From the NCBI GenBank assembly GCA_938039195.1, contig CALHVK010000054.1:1-11390 (forward strand): 11,390 nt of DNA, read 5' to 3'. How positions within the stretch are numbered: position 1 is the first letter of the stretch; the number at the start of each line of letters is the position of its first letter. Origin of the DNA: an uncultured Carnobacteriaceae bacterium. GTDB taxonomy: Bacteria; Bacillota; Bacilli; Lactobacillales; Aerococcaceae. The notes under the pieces were generated by a model. That model did not search any database, had not been told where the DNA came from, and worked only from the letters and a program-made list of their open reading frames with translations. Of this stretch, positions 5,876 to 11,390 are shown one piece after another. A program made the translations under genes and the position numbers.

Positions 5876-8464
5876 ATGGAAAAGACGATGACCAAGAAGA
5901 GATACTATACGCTCAGCATTTTGATTCCAGCTGTGATGATTTTAGCGATTTTTCTACTCTTTACAATCACCCCATTTGGAAATCGAACATGGCTAACAAT
6001 CGACCTTGGGCAGCAATATGTCGACTTCTTTAGTTACTACCAAGACACTCTCTTGCATCATCCGGAACAGTTTTTCTATAGTTTCTCGAAATCTATCGGT
6101 GGGGAAATGGTAAGTTTATGGGCGTACTATTTATTAAGTCCGTTTAATCTTCTCTTTTTACTCATTCCGCGCTCGGCCATCGCCATGGGTGTCTCTCTTC
6201 TTATTTTCTTGAAACTCGTTTCTTGTACAGTGAGCTTTGCAGTATTGCTAGATGTGAAATTCAAACAAAGAAATTGGACGACGCTTCTCTTTGCACTCTC
6301 ATACGGATTTATGAGTTATCTTTCAGCCAATCAATTTAATGTGATGTGGTTAGATGCCCTTATTGGCCTTCCACTCATCATCCTTGGCGTGGATGCACTC
6401 TTACAAAAACGGAATCCGTTATATTATGTATTTCCTTTATCGCTCACCATTTTGAGTAACTACTATACTGGATATATGATTTGCCTCTTTCTAGGCCTCT
6501 ATTTCCCGTATGCCTATTTAATGATAAATGATTCCTTCTCATGGAAAAGTTTTATAAAACAGTTTGGCCGCTTTATCTTTTATAGTGTCCTTTCCGTTGG
6601 ACTCATTACAGTCATTCTACTTCCAACGTTTTATAGCCTACTTGGTAGTAAAGGGACAGCGACTACCATCACTTGGAGCCTAAAGTCTGAATATAATCCG
6701 CTACTGATAGCTTCAAAACTCTTTATCGGTAGTTTCGACTTCCATGAAATGCAAAAAGGCTATCCAAATATTTTCGTTGGCAGCCTGGCAATGTTTAGTT
6801 TCCTTTGCTACTTCAAAGAGAAAAAGATTGCACTATCCCAACGCCTTTACGCGCTATTCATTGCGATTGTCCTACTCATTAGTTTCAATATTGAGATGTT
6901 TGATAAACTGTGGCATGCCGGACAACTACCAAATTGGTATTCATATCGCTTCTCATTCCTCTTTAGCTTCTGGATGATCTTTCTAGGTTATCAATGGGCA
7001 CTGAAGAAAACAGCGGTTGGCATTCATGAGACATTTGTGTATTTCTTCCTTGTATTAGCAACAAGCATTGGTTTTATACTCTTTCCTCAAGACTACCTAC
7101 AAGGCTGGCAAATCGCGCTTGGATTCGGGCTCTCAATGGGAATCTTGTATGGTCTCATTTTAATCGGACGCGGCAAAAGAACACATCAAAAATTCCTTAT
7201 TTCATTTGTAGTGATCGAACTGCTTTTAAACAGCATCATCACCTTATCCAGACTTGGATATGTCATGAATTCTGAATTCACGGCTTATCAATCGTCATTA
7301 GCAAACTGGTCTAACGTATTACGCCCTGCAGAAAATGAATTTTATCGCAGTGAGAAAACCATTCTTCGTTCGAAAAATGATAGCCTTCAAGTTCCAACTT
7401 ATGGCGTATCCCATTTTTCATCTACCTTTGAAAAAGAAACAGAAAAATTCTTTGATGCGATCGGTGTTCGCCAAGGAACCGCCTATGTTAACTACAGCAA
7501 TGGCACGCTATTAACAGATGCCTTACTGGGAATCAAGAATACCTTTATCGAAACCACAGACGCTACTTACAACGAGCGCTGGGAACGAAAAGACTTGGAA
7601 GATTTACTAACAATCGCAACCTTTAACGAGGGACACGTTGTCACAAATCAAAACGTTCTCTCGATTGCTTATCCGATGAAACCGATTCTGAAATCGATGA
7701 AGGTGCCAACAAACCATCCGATTACGATGCAAAACCAATTGGCGAACGCACTTAGCGGAACAACAAGTCCGAAAAATATTTTCACAAGAGTTTCTTATGA
7801 GACGACTTTCGAAAATATCATCGATTCCCCAGTCGTGTATCAACGCATTCAAGTTGATGACAAGACTCAATATGGTACGATTACACTCACCTTTACTCCT
7901 GAAACCGATGATCCGATTTACTTAGAAATGGCGGGAACGATGGGTGAAGAAGATTTGGAGATGACGCTAAACGGTGAACCGTATGCCTTTTATCCAGTTC
8001 AATCAAAACCCGTTCTTCTCAGCGTCGCCAAGAACCAAAAAGGACAACCGCAAATCCTTCGCATTACCGTTAAAGATGATGGCTTTGAGTTTTCTAAACT
8101 AAATCTCTACTCACTAAATACTTCTCTCTTAAACGAGCGATTAGAAAAAACAAAAGAACAAGAGCTAAAACTGGAAACTTTCTCTGCTACTCATTTTGCA
8201 GGAACAATGGAGGTCTTCGAAGACTCGACCGTTCTTACAACGATTCCTTATTCTAAAGGATGGAAAATATGGGTGAACGGTCAAGAAGTAGATACGTACA
8301 AGATTTTGGATAGCCTTCTTGGATTTACTATCTCCAAAGGGACTCACCGAATCGAATATCGTTATACGACTCCATTCTTACTGGAAGGAAGCCTAGTGAG
8401 CCTTGCTTCCCTTCTACTAGTAATCTTGATTCTATATAAACGCAAAAAGACCGATGCTTCTTAG
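5876..8464 (+). CDS. yfhO: YfhO-family multi-pass membrane protein, putative GT-C glycosyltransferase
   Basis: The 862-aa protein has about a dozen membrane helices in residues 13-455, a large extracytoplasmic region (about 460-835), one last helix (836-853) and a basic tail YKRKKTDAS. YfhO family marks are TIDLGQQYVDFF after the first helix (41-52, with D43 as candidate catalytic acid), NQFNVMWLD (152-160), LPNWYSYRFSFLFSF (351-365) and, before the last helix, PYSKGWKIWVNG with a Gly-His-type beta segment. In B. subtilis YfhO acts with the GT2 enzyme CsbB, which makes undecaprenyl-phosphate GlcNAc, to add GlcNAc to lipoteichoic acid outside the membrane. The same job here is inference. The donor-lipid enzyme could be the GT2 at 129-1097, about 5 kb away on the other strand. 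It is a single gene that converges on sodA through a shared terminator overlapping its stop codon. No truncation is seen. Confidence 0.88.
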   Translation: MEKTMTKKRYYTLSILIPAVMILAIFLLFTITPFGNRTWLTIDLGQQYVDFFSYYQDTLLHHPEQFFYSFSKSIGGEMVSLWAYYLLSPFNLLFLLIPRSAIAMGVSLLIFLKLVSCTVSFAVLLDVKFKQRNWTTLLFALSYGFMSYLSANQFNVMWLDALIGLPLIILGVDALLQKRNPLYYVFPLSLTILSNYYTGYMICLFLGLYFPYAYLMINDSFSWKSFIKQFGRFIFYSVLSVGLITVILLPTFYSLLGSKGTATTITWSLKSEYNPLLIASKLFIGSFDFHEMQKGYPNIFVGSLAMFSFLCYFKEKKIALSQRLYALFIAIVLLISFNIEMFDKLWHAGQLPNWYSYRFSFLFSFWMIFLGYQWALKKTAVGIHETFVYFFLVLATSIGFILFPQDYLQGWQIALGFGLSMGILYGLILIGRGKRTHQKFLISFVVIELLLNSIITLSRLGYVMNSEFTAYQSSLANWSNVLRPAENEFYRSEKTILRSKNDSLQVPTYGVSHFSSTFEKETEKFFDAIGVRQGTAYVNYSNGTLLTDALLGIKNTFIETTDATYNERWERKDLEDLLTIATFNEGHVVTNQNVLSIAYPMKPILKSMKVPTNHPITMQNQLANALSGTTSPKNIFTRVSYETTFENIIDSPVVYQRIQVDDKTQYGTITLTFTPETDDPIYLEMAGTMGEEDLEMTLNGEPYAFYPVQSKPVLLSVAKNQKGQPQILRITVKDDGFEFSKLNLYSLNTSLLNERLEKTKEQELKLETFSATHFAGTMEVFEDSTVLTTIPYSKGWKIWVNGQEVDTYKILDSLLGFTISKGTHRIEYRYTTPFLLEGSLVSLASLLLVILILYKRKKTDAS

Positions 8465-8478
8465 GAAACATCGGTCTT
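8444..8478. terminator. Bidirectional terminator between yfhO and sodA
   Basis: A 10-bp perfect stem AAGACCGATG/CATCGGTCTT (8447-8456 with 8469-8478) surrounds a 12-nt loop that contains the yfhO stop codon (8462-8464). Read on the minus strand, for sodA, it continues into TTTTT. Read on the plus strand the tail CTTCGTTATTT is weaker. Confidence 0.85.
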
Positions 8479-8491
8479 CGTTATTTACTGA

Positions 8492-9100
8492 TTATTTAGC
8501 AGCTTCAAAACGACGAGCTACTTCGTCCCAGTTTACAACATTCCAGAATGCAGAAATGTAGTCTGGACGACGGTTTTGGTAGTTTAGGTAGTATGCATGT
8601 TCCCATACATCTAATCCTAATAATGGAGTTTTACCTTCTGATAGAGGGCTGTCTTGGTTTGGAGTAGAAACAACTTCTAATTTTCCGTTAGAAAGAACTA
8701 ACCAAGCCCAACCTGAACCAAAGCGAGTAGCTGCTGCTTGAGCGAATGCTGCTTTGAATTCGTCGAAGCTTCCGAATGCTTCGTTGATTGCTGCTAATAA
8801 AGCACCTTCTGGAGCTTTTGCACCATCAAGAGATAATTGAGTCCAGAATAAGCTGTGGTTTGCATGTCCGCCACCGTTGTTACGAACAGCTACACGGATA
8901 TCTTCAGGAACAGTGTTTAAATCGCTAATTAATTCTTCAACTGTTTTTTCGAATAATTCAGGGTGTTTTTCTACCGCTGCGTTTAAATTTGTAACATATG
9001 CATTGTGATGTTTGTCATGGTGGATTTCCATTGTACGTGCATCAAAATGTGGTTCTAATGCGTCAAACGCGTATTCTAATTTTGGTAATTCATAAGTCAT
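8492..9100 (-). CDS. sodA: Manganese-type superoxide dismutase
   Basis: The 202-aa cytoplasmic enzyme converts superoxide to H2O2 and O2. It is a full-length Fe/Mn SOD with all four metal ligands: H27 (in EIHHDKHH), H82 (in GGGHANHSLFW), D164 and H168 (in DVWEHAYY). GGG at 76-78 and TPNQDSP (146-152, Q149 near the metal) are the Mn-type pattern rather than the Fe-type; cambialistic use cannot be excluded. I chose the ATG at 9100, where AGGAGGA (9109-9115) lies 8 nt upstream. The in-frame ATG at 9154 falls at the predicted RNA start and would add 18 residues not found in SodA proteins. The gene is divergent from cshB, convergent with yfhO and stands alone. A Mn2+-sensing riboswitch lies at the other end of the window, though the two are not adjacent. 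Confidence 0.97.
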   Translation of the reverse strand: MTYELPKLEYAFDALEPHFDARTMEIHHDKHHNAYVTNLNAAVEKHPELFEKTVEELISDLNTVPEDIRVAVRNNGGGHANHSLFWTQLSLDGAKAPEGALLAAINEAFGSFDEFKAAFAQAAATRFGSGWAWLVLSNGKLEVVSTPNQDSPLSEGKTPLLGLDVWEHAYYLNYQNRRPDYISAFWNVVNWDEVARRFEAAK

Positions 9101-9125
9101 TACTAAATTCCTCCTAAAATTAAAT

Positions 9126-9142
9126 ACAGTTATGAAAACTGT
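9126..9142. repeat. Small palindrome in the sodA leader
   Basis: ACAGTT-ATGAA-AACTGT is a perfect 6-bp inverted repeat with a 5-nt centre. It lies between the predicted sodA RNA start (near 9150) and the ribosome binding site (9109-9115). It could be a leader hairpin or an operator. It does not match the PerR or Fur box consensus I know. Confidence 0.55.
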
Positions 9143-9156
9143 TTCTTTCTTCATTC

Positions 9157-9186
9157 ATCATACCACCCACCAAACACGATACGCAA
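9157..9186 (-). promoter_or_regulatory. sodA promoter
   Basis: Minus strand: TTGCGT (9186-9181), an 18-nt spacer ending in TGG, and TATGAT (9162-9157), so an extended -10 with a half-matching -35. The predicted start near 9150 gives a leader of about 50 nt. Confidence 0.65.
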
Positions 9187-9229
9187 AAATTATGCCCACT
9201 CTCCCAAATCCCCCAAGCGTGTTAATTTA

Positions 9230-9238
9230 TGGTATAAT
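9230..9238 (+). promoter_or_regulatory. Extended -10 promoter of cshB
   Basis: TGG-TATAAT at 9230-9238 has a perfect -10 and no -35, since the upstream bases are a C-rich run. The RNA would start near 9245. The ribosome binding site is weak: AAAGAGAT at about 9261-9268, ahead of the ATG at 9275. Confidence 0.7.
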
Positions 9239-9274
9239 AATCCCGCTACATAGAGAAAGAAAAGAGATGAAAAC

Positions 9275-10579
9275 ATGAAATTTACAGATTACGCATTACA
9301 GCCTTATTTGCAAAAAGCATTGGCTGACTTAAAATTTACACAACCAACACCTATTCAAGAACGCATCATTCCTCTTTTATTAAAAGGAGAATCTGTGATT
9401 GGTCAATCGCAAACTGGGAGCGGAAAGAGCCATAGTTTCCTATTACCACTCATCAACAAAATCGACCCTAGCCGTCAAGAATTGCAATTAGTGATTACTG
9501 TTCCAAGCCGAGAACTCGCAGAACAATTAACTGCGGTTGCTTCACAATTAATTTCATTTAGTGATACAGAAATCTTATTAGAAAAATGTATCGGTGGGAC
9601 CGATAAAAAACGTCAAGTGGCTAAACTGACGCAAACACAACCACATATCGTGATTGGGACACCTGGTCGTATTTTCGACTTAATGCAAGAGAATGCGCTC
9701 TTCGTCCAAACCGTTCAAATGATGGTCGTCGACGAAGCCGATATGACATTTGACTTAGGGTTCTTAGAAACTGTCGATGAAATCGCGTCTCGTATGCCAG
9801 AAAACTTACAAATGTCTGTTTTCTCCGCAACAATTCCAGATAAGATTAAACCATTCTTGAAGAAATACTTGGGCAATCCAAAGGTGATTCAAATCGAGAA
9901 TACACAACTCGTTTCACCAACGATTAAAAACCAATTACTGGTGACAAAGGCACAAGATCCAATGGACGTTCTTCGTCAGTTACTTGTAATGGGTCACCCT
10001 TACCTCGTGCTTATTTTCGTAAATACGAAGCAAAAAGCGGACGAAGTGACAAAAGACCTTCGCAGCCATAACTTCAAAGTAGCAACGATTCACGGAGATA
10101 TCCCTTCAAGAGAACGTCGTCGTGTGATGAAACAAATTCAACAAATGGATTATCAATTCGTTGTCGCAACTGACCTTGCTGCACGTGGAATTGATATCGA
10201 AGGCGTTTCTCATGTGATTAACTTAGAAATTCCTGGCGAATTAGAATTCTTCATTCACCGTGTTGGCCGTACTGGACGTAATGGTCTTGAAGGAACAGCC
10301 ATCACCTTCTACACACCAGATCAAGAACAAGCCATTCAAACATTAGAAGGAAAAGGCATTTCATTTGAAACGGTTGAATTGAAAAATGGCGAGCTTGTGG
10401 AAAGTTATGACCGCTCTCGTCGTGAGAAACGTAAAAACACGCAATCCAAAGACTTAGATCCTCGCCTCAAAGGCATGATCAAGAAGGCGAAGAAAAAAGT
10501 AAAACCTGGCTACAAGAAAAAACTTGGCCAAGAGATTCGTCAGAAACAGCGTAGACAAAATCGTACAAAAAATAAATAA
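9275..10579 (+). CDS. cshB: DEAD-box RNA helicase, CshB type
   Basis: The 434-aa ATP-dependent RNA helicase has two RecA-like domains and a basic tail. Motifs in order are the Q motif PTPIQ (24-28), motif I SQTGSGKS (45-52), Ia PSRELA (77-82), Ib TPGR (129-132), II DEAD (153-156), III SAT (184-186), V ATDLAARGID (298-307) and VI HRVGRTGR (328-335). The first residue of motif I is S rather than A and Ia has S rather than T. I recall the same S in motif I of B. subtilis CshB, which is 438 aa and similar in length. The last 55 or so residues are Lys/Arg-rich and probably bind RNA. In Firmicutes, Csh helicases act in ribosome assembly, mRNA turnover and cold growth. CshB rather than CshA is chosen for the short length and lack of an RGG-rich tail. 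It is transcribed alone, and its likely terminator is at 10690-10730. Confidence 0.9.
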   Translation: MKFTDYALQPYLQKALADLKFTQPTPIQERIIPLLLKGESVIGQSQTGSGKSHSFLLPLINKIDPSRQELQLVITVPSRELAEQLTAVASQLISFSDTEILLEKCIGGTDKKRQVAKLTQTQPHIVIGTPGRIFDLMQENALFVQTVQMMVVDEADMTFDLGFLETVDEIASRMPENLQMSVFSATIPDKIKPFLKKYLGNPKVIQIENTQLVSPTIKNQLLVTKAQDPMDVLRQLLVMGHPYLVLIFVNTKQKADEVTKDLRSHNFKVATIHGDIPSRERRRVMKQIQQMDYQFVVATDLAARGIDIEGVSHVINLEIPGELEFFIHRVGRTGRNGLEGTAITFYTPDQEQAIQTLEGKGISFETVELKNGELVESYDRSRREKRKNTQSKDLDPRLKGMIKKAKKKVKPGYKKKLGQEIRQKQRRQNRTKNK

Positions 10580-10653
10580 TATTGAGCACCTTCATTATTT
10601 CAGATTACTTCGAATCCTTACGGATTTCTCTATAATCGCTGTAATGGGGTACC

Positions 10654-10676
10654 GGTGCAAGCCTTAGTCTTGCACC
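10654..10676. repeat. Perfect 8-bp hairpin inside the large inverted repeat
   Basis: GGTGCAAG (10654-10661) and CTTGCACC (10669-10676) flank the loop CCTTAGT. No T-run follows on either strand, so it is not a terminator by itself. It sits on the cshB side of the terminator hairpin. Confidence 0.7.
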
Positions 10677-10684
10677 TTCAAAGC

Positions 10685-10730
10685 TTCAAAAAGGGAGTAA
10701 GGAATCAATTCCTAACTCCCTTTAATTTAT
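10685..10730. terminator. Bidirectional terminator downstream of cshB
   Basis: A 16-bp stem with one A-A mismatch (10690-10705 with 10708-10723; core AAAGGGAGT, then AGGAAT) is followed on the plus strand by TTTAATTTAT and on the minus strand by TTTTT. It is the first credible terminator after cshB, leaving a 3' UTR of about 110 nt, and could also end any leftward RNA started at the right arm of the inverted repeat. Confidence 0.85.
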
Positions 10731-10787
10731 CTTTGATACCATCCCCCACTACTGCGATTATAGGATCCGTAAGATTCTTCGTAATCT

Positions 10788-11003
10788 TTGTATAGTAAAT
10801 TTATATTTGCAGAACGCCTACGGTCTTTTATCTTGGTTCTTCTGAAAATATCACTGTGCTGTGAAGTATGCTAAGCCAAGCTTATAAAAGCTTCGCTATG
10901 ATGGGATGAGTTCCAAGGGAAAGAGTGCTTTCTAACGGCTTGCTAATTAGGCGCGGTTACACTTTGGAACATTACGTGGGCGCAATTATCATATATGGTA
11001 ATT
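10788..11003. ncRNA. Gene-free, hairpin-rich segment; possible structured RNA of unknown class
   Basis: No open frame of note is seen in this 216-nt stretch, but nested pairings are dense. AGAAC/GTTCT pairs 10811-10815 with 10836-10840. An AAGCTT/AAGCTT hairpin (10878-10883 with 10888-10893, loop ATAA) is extended by AGC/GCT (10874-10876 with 10895-10897). GTTCCAA/TTGGAAC (10910-10916 with 10964-10970) encloses GAAAG/CTTTC (10919-10923 with 10928-10932, loop AGTG) and TAAC/GTTA (10933-10936 with 10956-10959), forming a possible three-way junction. Neither strand shows the signature blocks of RNase P RNA, tmRNA or SRP RNA. Strand and ends are unknown. It may instead be the remnant of a leader cut off from its gene by the IS. 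Confidence 0.35.
10984..11003. repeat. 20-nt palindrome flush with the IS end
   Basis: AATTATCATATATGGTAATT is self-complementary apart from one T/G pair on each side. Its last base directly precedes the first base of the IS terminal repeat at 11004. It may be the target structure chosen by the element. The 3-4 bp direct repeat expected for IS3-family insertion cannot be checked, because the right end of the IS is outside the window. Confidence 0.6.
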
Positions 11004-11009
11004 TGAAGT

Positions 11010-11056
11010 GCACCCTAAAAGTTAGACAGAAAATCTAACTTTTGGGGTGCTTTTTT
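11010..11056 (+). terminator. Hairpin plus T-run between IS end and OrfA start
   Basis: A 17-bp stem with one G-U pair (11010-11026 with 11034-11050) closes a 7-nt loop and runs straight into six T (11051-11056), which abut the OrfA ATG (11057). It has the form of an intrinsic terminator. GGGGTG (11044-11049), the only ribosome binding site candidate for OrfA, lies inside the 3' arm of the stem. RNA entering from outside the IS would fold this hairpin and be both terminated and poorly translated. Confidence 0.75.
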
Positions 11057-11390
11057 ATGAAATTAACTTATGAGGATAAAGTTCAAATTTATGAACTCAG
11101 AAAACAAGGAGTTAGCTACGCACGACTTGCAGATACGTTCGGTATAAATGCGAGAAATCTTGTCTATATGATTAAATTGATTGATCGTTATGGTTTAGAG
11201 ATAGTAAAAAAAGGGAAGAATATTTATTATCCTCCAGAAATAAAACAAGAAATGATTGATAAAGTCTTACATAAAGGTTTGAGTATAGAAAGAGTTTCTC
11301 TTGAATACGGTCTTCCAGGTCCTGCGATGCTTTATAACTGGCTCGCACAATACAAGAAAAATAAGTATACTATTGTTGAGAAAACAAGAG
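11057..11390 (+). CDS. IS3-family transposase OrfA (N-terminal 111 residues, partial)
   Basis: The frame opens with MKLTYEDKVQIYELRKQG and stays open to the window end without a stop. Two helix-turn-helix units are visible: about residues 16-40 (QGVSYARLADTFGINARNLVYMI) and about 70-95 (HKGLSIERVSLEYGLPGPAMLYNW). They are separated by the linker DRYGLEIVKKGKN, as in streptococcal IS150-group OrfA proteins that bind the terminal repeats. In this family a programmed -1 frameshift joins OrfA to the DDE catalytic OrfB; neither the slippery site nor OrfB is in view. The reading frame is intact as far as seen, so the element may be active. The family call is firm, the exact IS name unknown. Confidence 0.9.
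   Translation, partial: MKLTYEDKVQIYELRKQGVSYARLADTFGINARNLVYMIKLIDRYGLEIVKKGKNIYYPPEIKQEMIDKVLHKGLSIERVSLEYGLPGPAMLYNWLAQYKKNKYTIVEKTR

Larger units (their letters stand above)
10602..10787. repeat. Large imperfect inverted repeat with promoter-like arms around a terminator
   Basis: The left arm (10602-10649, plus) and right arm (10787-10743, minus) align at about 37 of 48 columns. Shared blocks are AGATTAC, GAATC, TTACGGAT, TATAATCGC and TGGGG. Each arm holds TATAAT pointing inward (10631-10636 plus; 10762-10757 minus). If they are promoters, two short RNAs of about 65-85 nt would run towards each other into the hairpin at 10690-10723. As one RNA the arms would fold into a hairpin of about 186 nt. 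The -35 regions are poor (TTCGAA, 16-nt spacer; TTACGA, 16-nt spacer). I do not recognise the element. A MITE-like insertion with long terminal repeats is an alternative, but I see no clear target duplication. Confidence 0.6.
11004..11390 (+). mobile_element. IS3-family (IS150 group) insertion sequence, left end, cut by window edge
   Basis: The terminal repeat begins with TG at 11004 (TGAAGTGCACCCTAAAAG) and is followed by the OrfA reading frame. The TG start and the GTGCACCC..AAAAGTTAGACA end sequence are of the type I know from streptococcal IS150-group elements. Only about 390 bp are visible; OrfB, the frameshift window and the right repeat lie beyond 11390. Confidence 0.9.

Noticed and set aside
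9101..9154. A longer sodA start at 9154 adding 18 residues
   Set aside because: It falls at the predicted transcription start, has no ribosome binding site, and the extra residues are foreign to SodA proteins.
10602..10640. tRNA fragment suggested by TTCGAATCC near 10609
   Set aside because: The flanking bases do not form a T-stem, and no acceptor or anticodon stem can be drawn.
10637..10755. Type I toxin-antitoxin locus of the par/Fst kind, suggested by convergent promoters and a shared terminator
   Set aside because: Neither predicted RNA encodes a hydrophobic peptide; the only ATG frames give seven and six residues.
10952..10965. T-box-like bases on the minus strand (AAAGTGTAACCGCG, 11 of 14 to the T-box core)
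   Set aside because: The essential TGG that pairs with the tRNA end is TGT, no specifier stem is visible upstream, and no downstream amino acid gene follows on that strand.
10580..11003. RNase P RNA, tmRNA or SRP RNA in the structured gap
   Set aside because: None of the conserved blocks of these RNAs (for example GAGGAAAGTCC of RNase P) is found on either strand. A 6S-like RNA cannot be fully excluded, but the internal terminator argues against it.
1..11390. CRISPR array or prophage attachment site
   Set aside because: No regularly spaced direct repeats, no tRNA gene and no integrase are visible.

Overview
This looks like chromosomal DNA of a low-GC Gram-positive coccus of the order Lactobacillales. 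A Granulicatella- or Carnobacteriaceae-like organism is my best guess, made without any database search. The basis is the strong AGGAGG ribosome binding sites, TGn-TATAAT promoters, a class B penicillin-binding protein of the PBP2b type, a nudF-macP gene pair like that of pneumococcus, a Mn-type SodA, and an IS3/IS150-group element with a Streptococcus-like OrfA.

Layout. Positions 1-80 (minus strand) hold the 5' part of a yybP-ykoY Mn2+ riboswitch whose target gene lies beyond the left edge; its promoter is at 87-114. Positions 129-2550 (minus) carry a two-gene unit: a 477-aa GT-C-type membrane protein followed by a CsbB/GtrB-like polyprenyl-phosphate glycosyltransferase. Positions 2625-3452 (minus) hold nudF (ADP-ribose pyrophosphatase) and macP (small membrane cofactor of a class A PBP). 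Positions 3566-5698 (minus) hold the class B PBP gene, ending in a clear terminator. Divergent from it, 5876-8464 (plus) encodes a large YfhO-family membrane protein, convergent with sodA (8492-9100, minus) through a shared terminator. Divergent from sodA, cshB (9275-10579, plus) encodes a DEAD-box RNA helicase. The last 800 bases are a gene-free stretch with strong inverted repeats and hairpins (10580-11003), then the left end of an IS3-family element with the first 111 codons of its OrfA.

How the parts relate. Three themes recur. The first is envelope building: PBP2b, MacP and a set of three lipid-linked glycosylation genes (GT2, GT-C, YfhO) that resembles the B. subtilis CsbB/YfhO lipoteichoic acid glycosylation pathway. 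The second is manganese: a Mn-sensing riboswitch at one end and a Mn-type superoxide dismutase in the middle. The third is RNA: a helicase followed by an unexplained, highly structured intergenic region. Most of the window is recognisable core genome. The places worth a second look are the AT-rich glycosyltransferase insertion beside macP, the inverted promoter-like arms around a terminator at 10602-10787, the structured segment at 10788-11003, and the self-silencing hairpin at the IS end.
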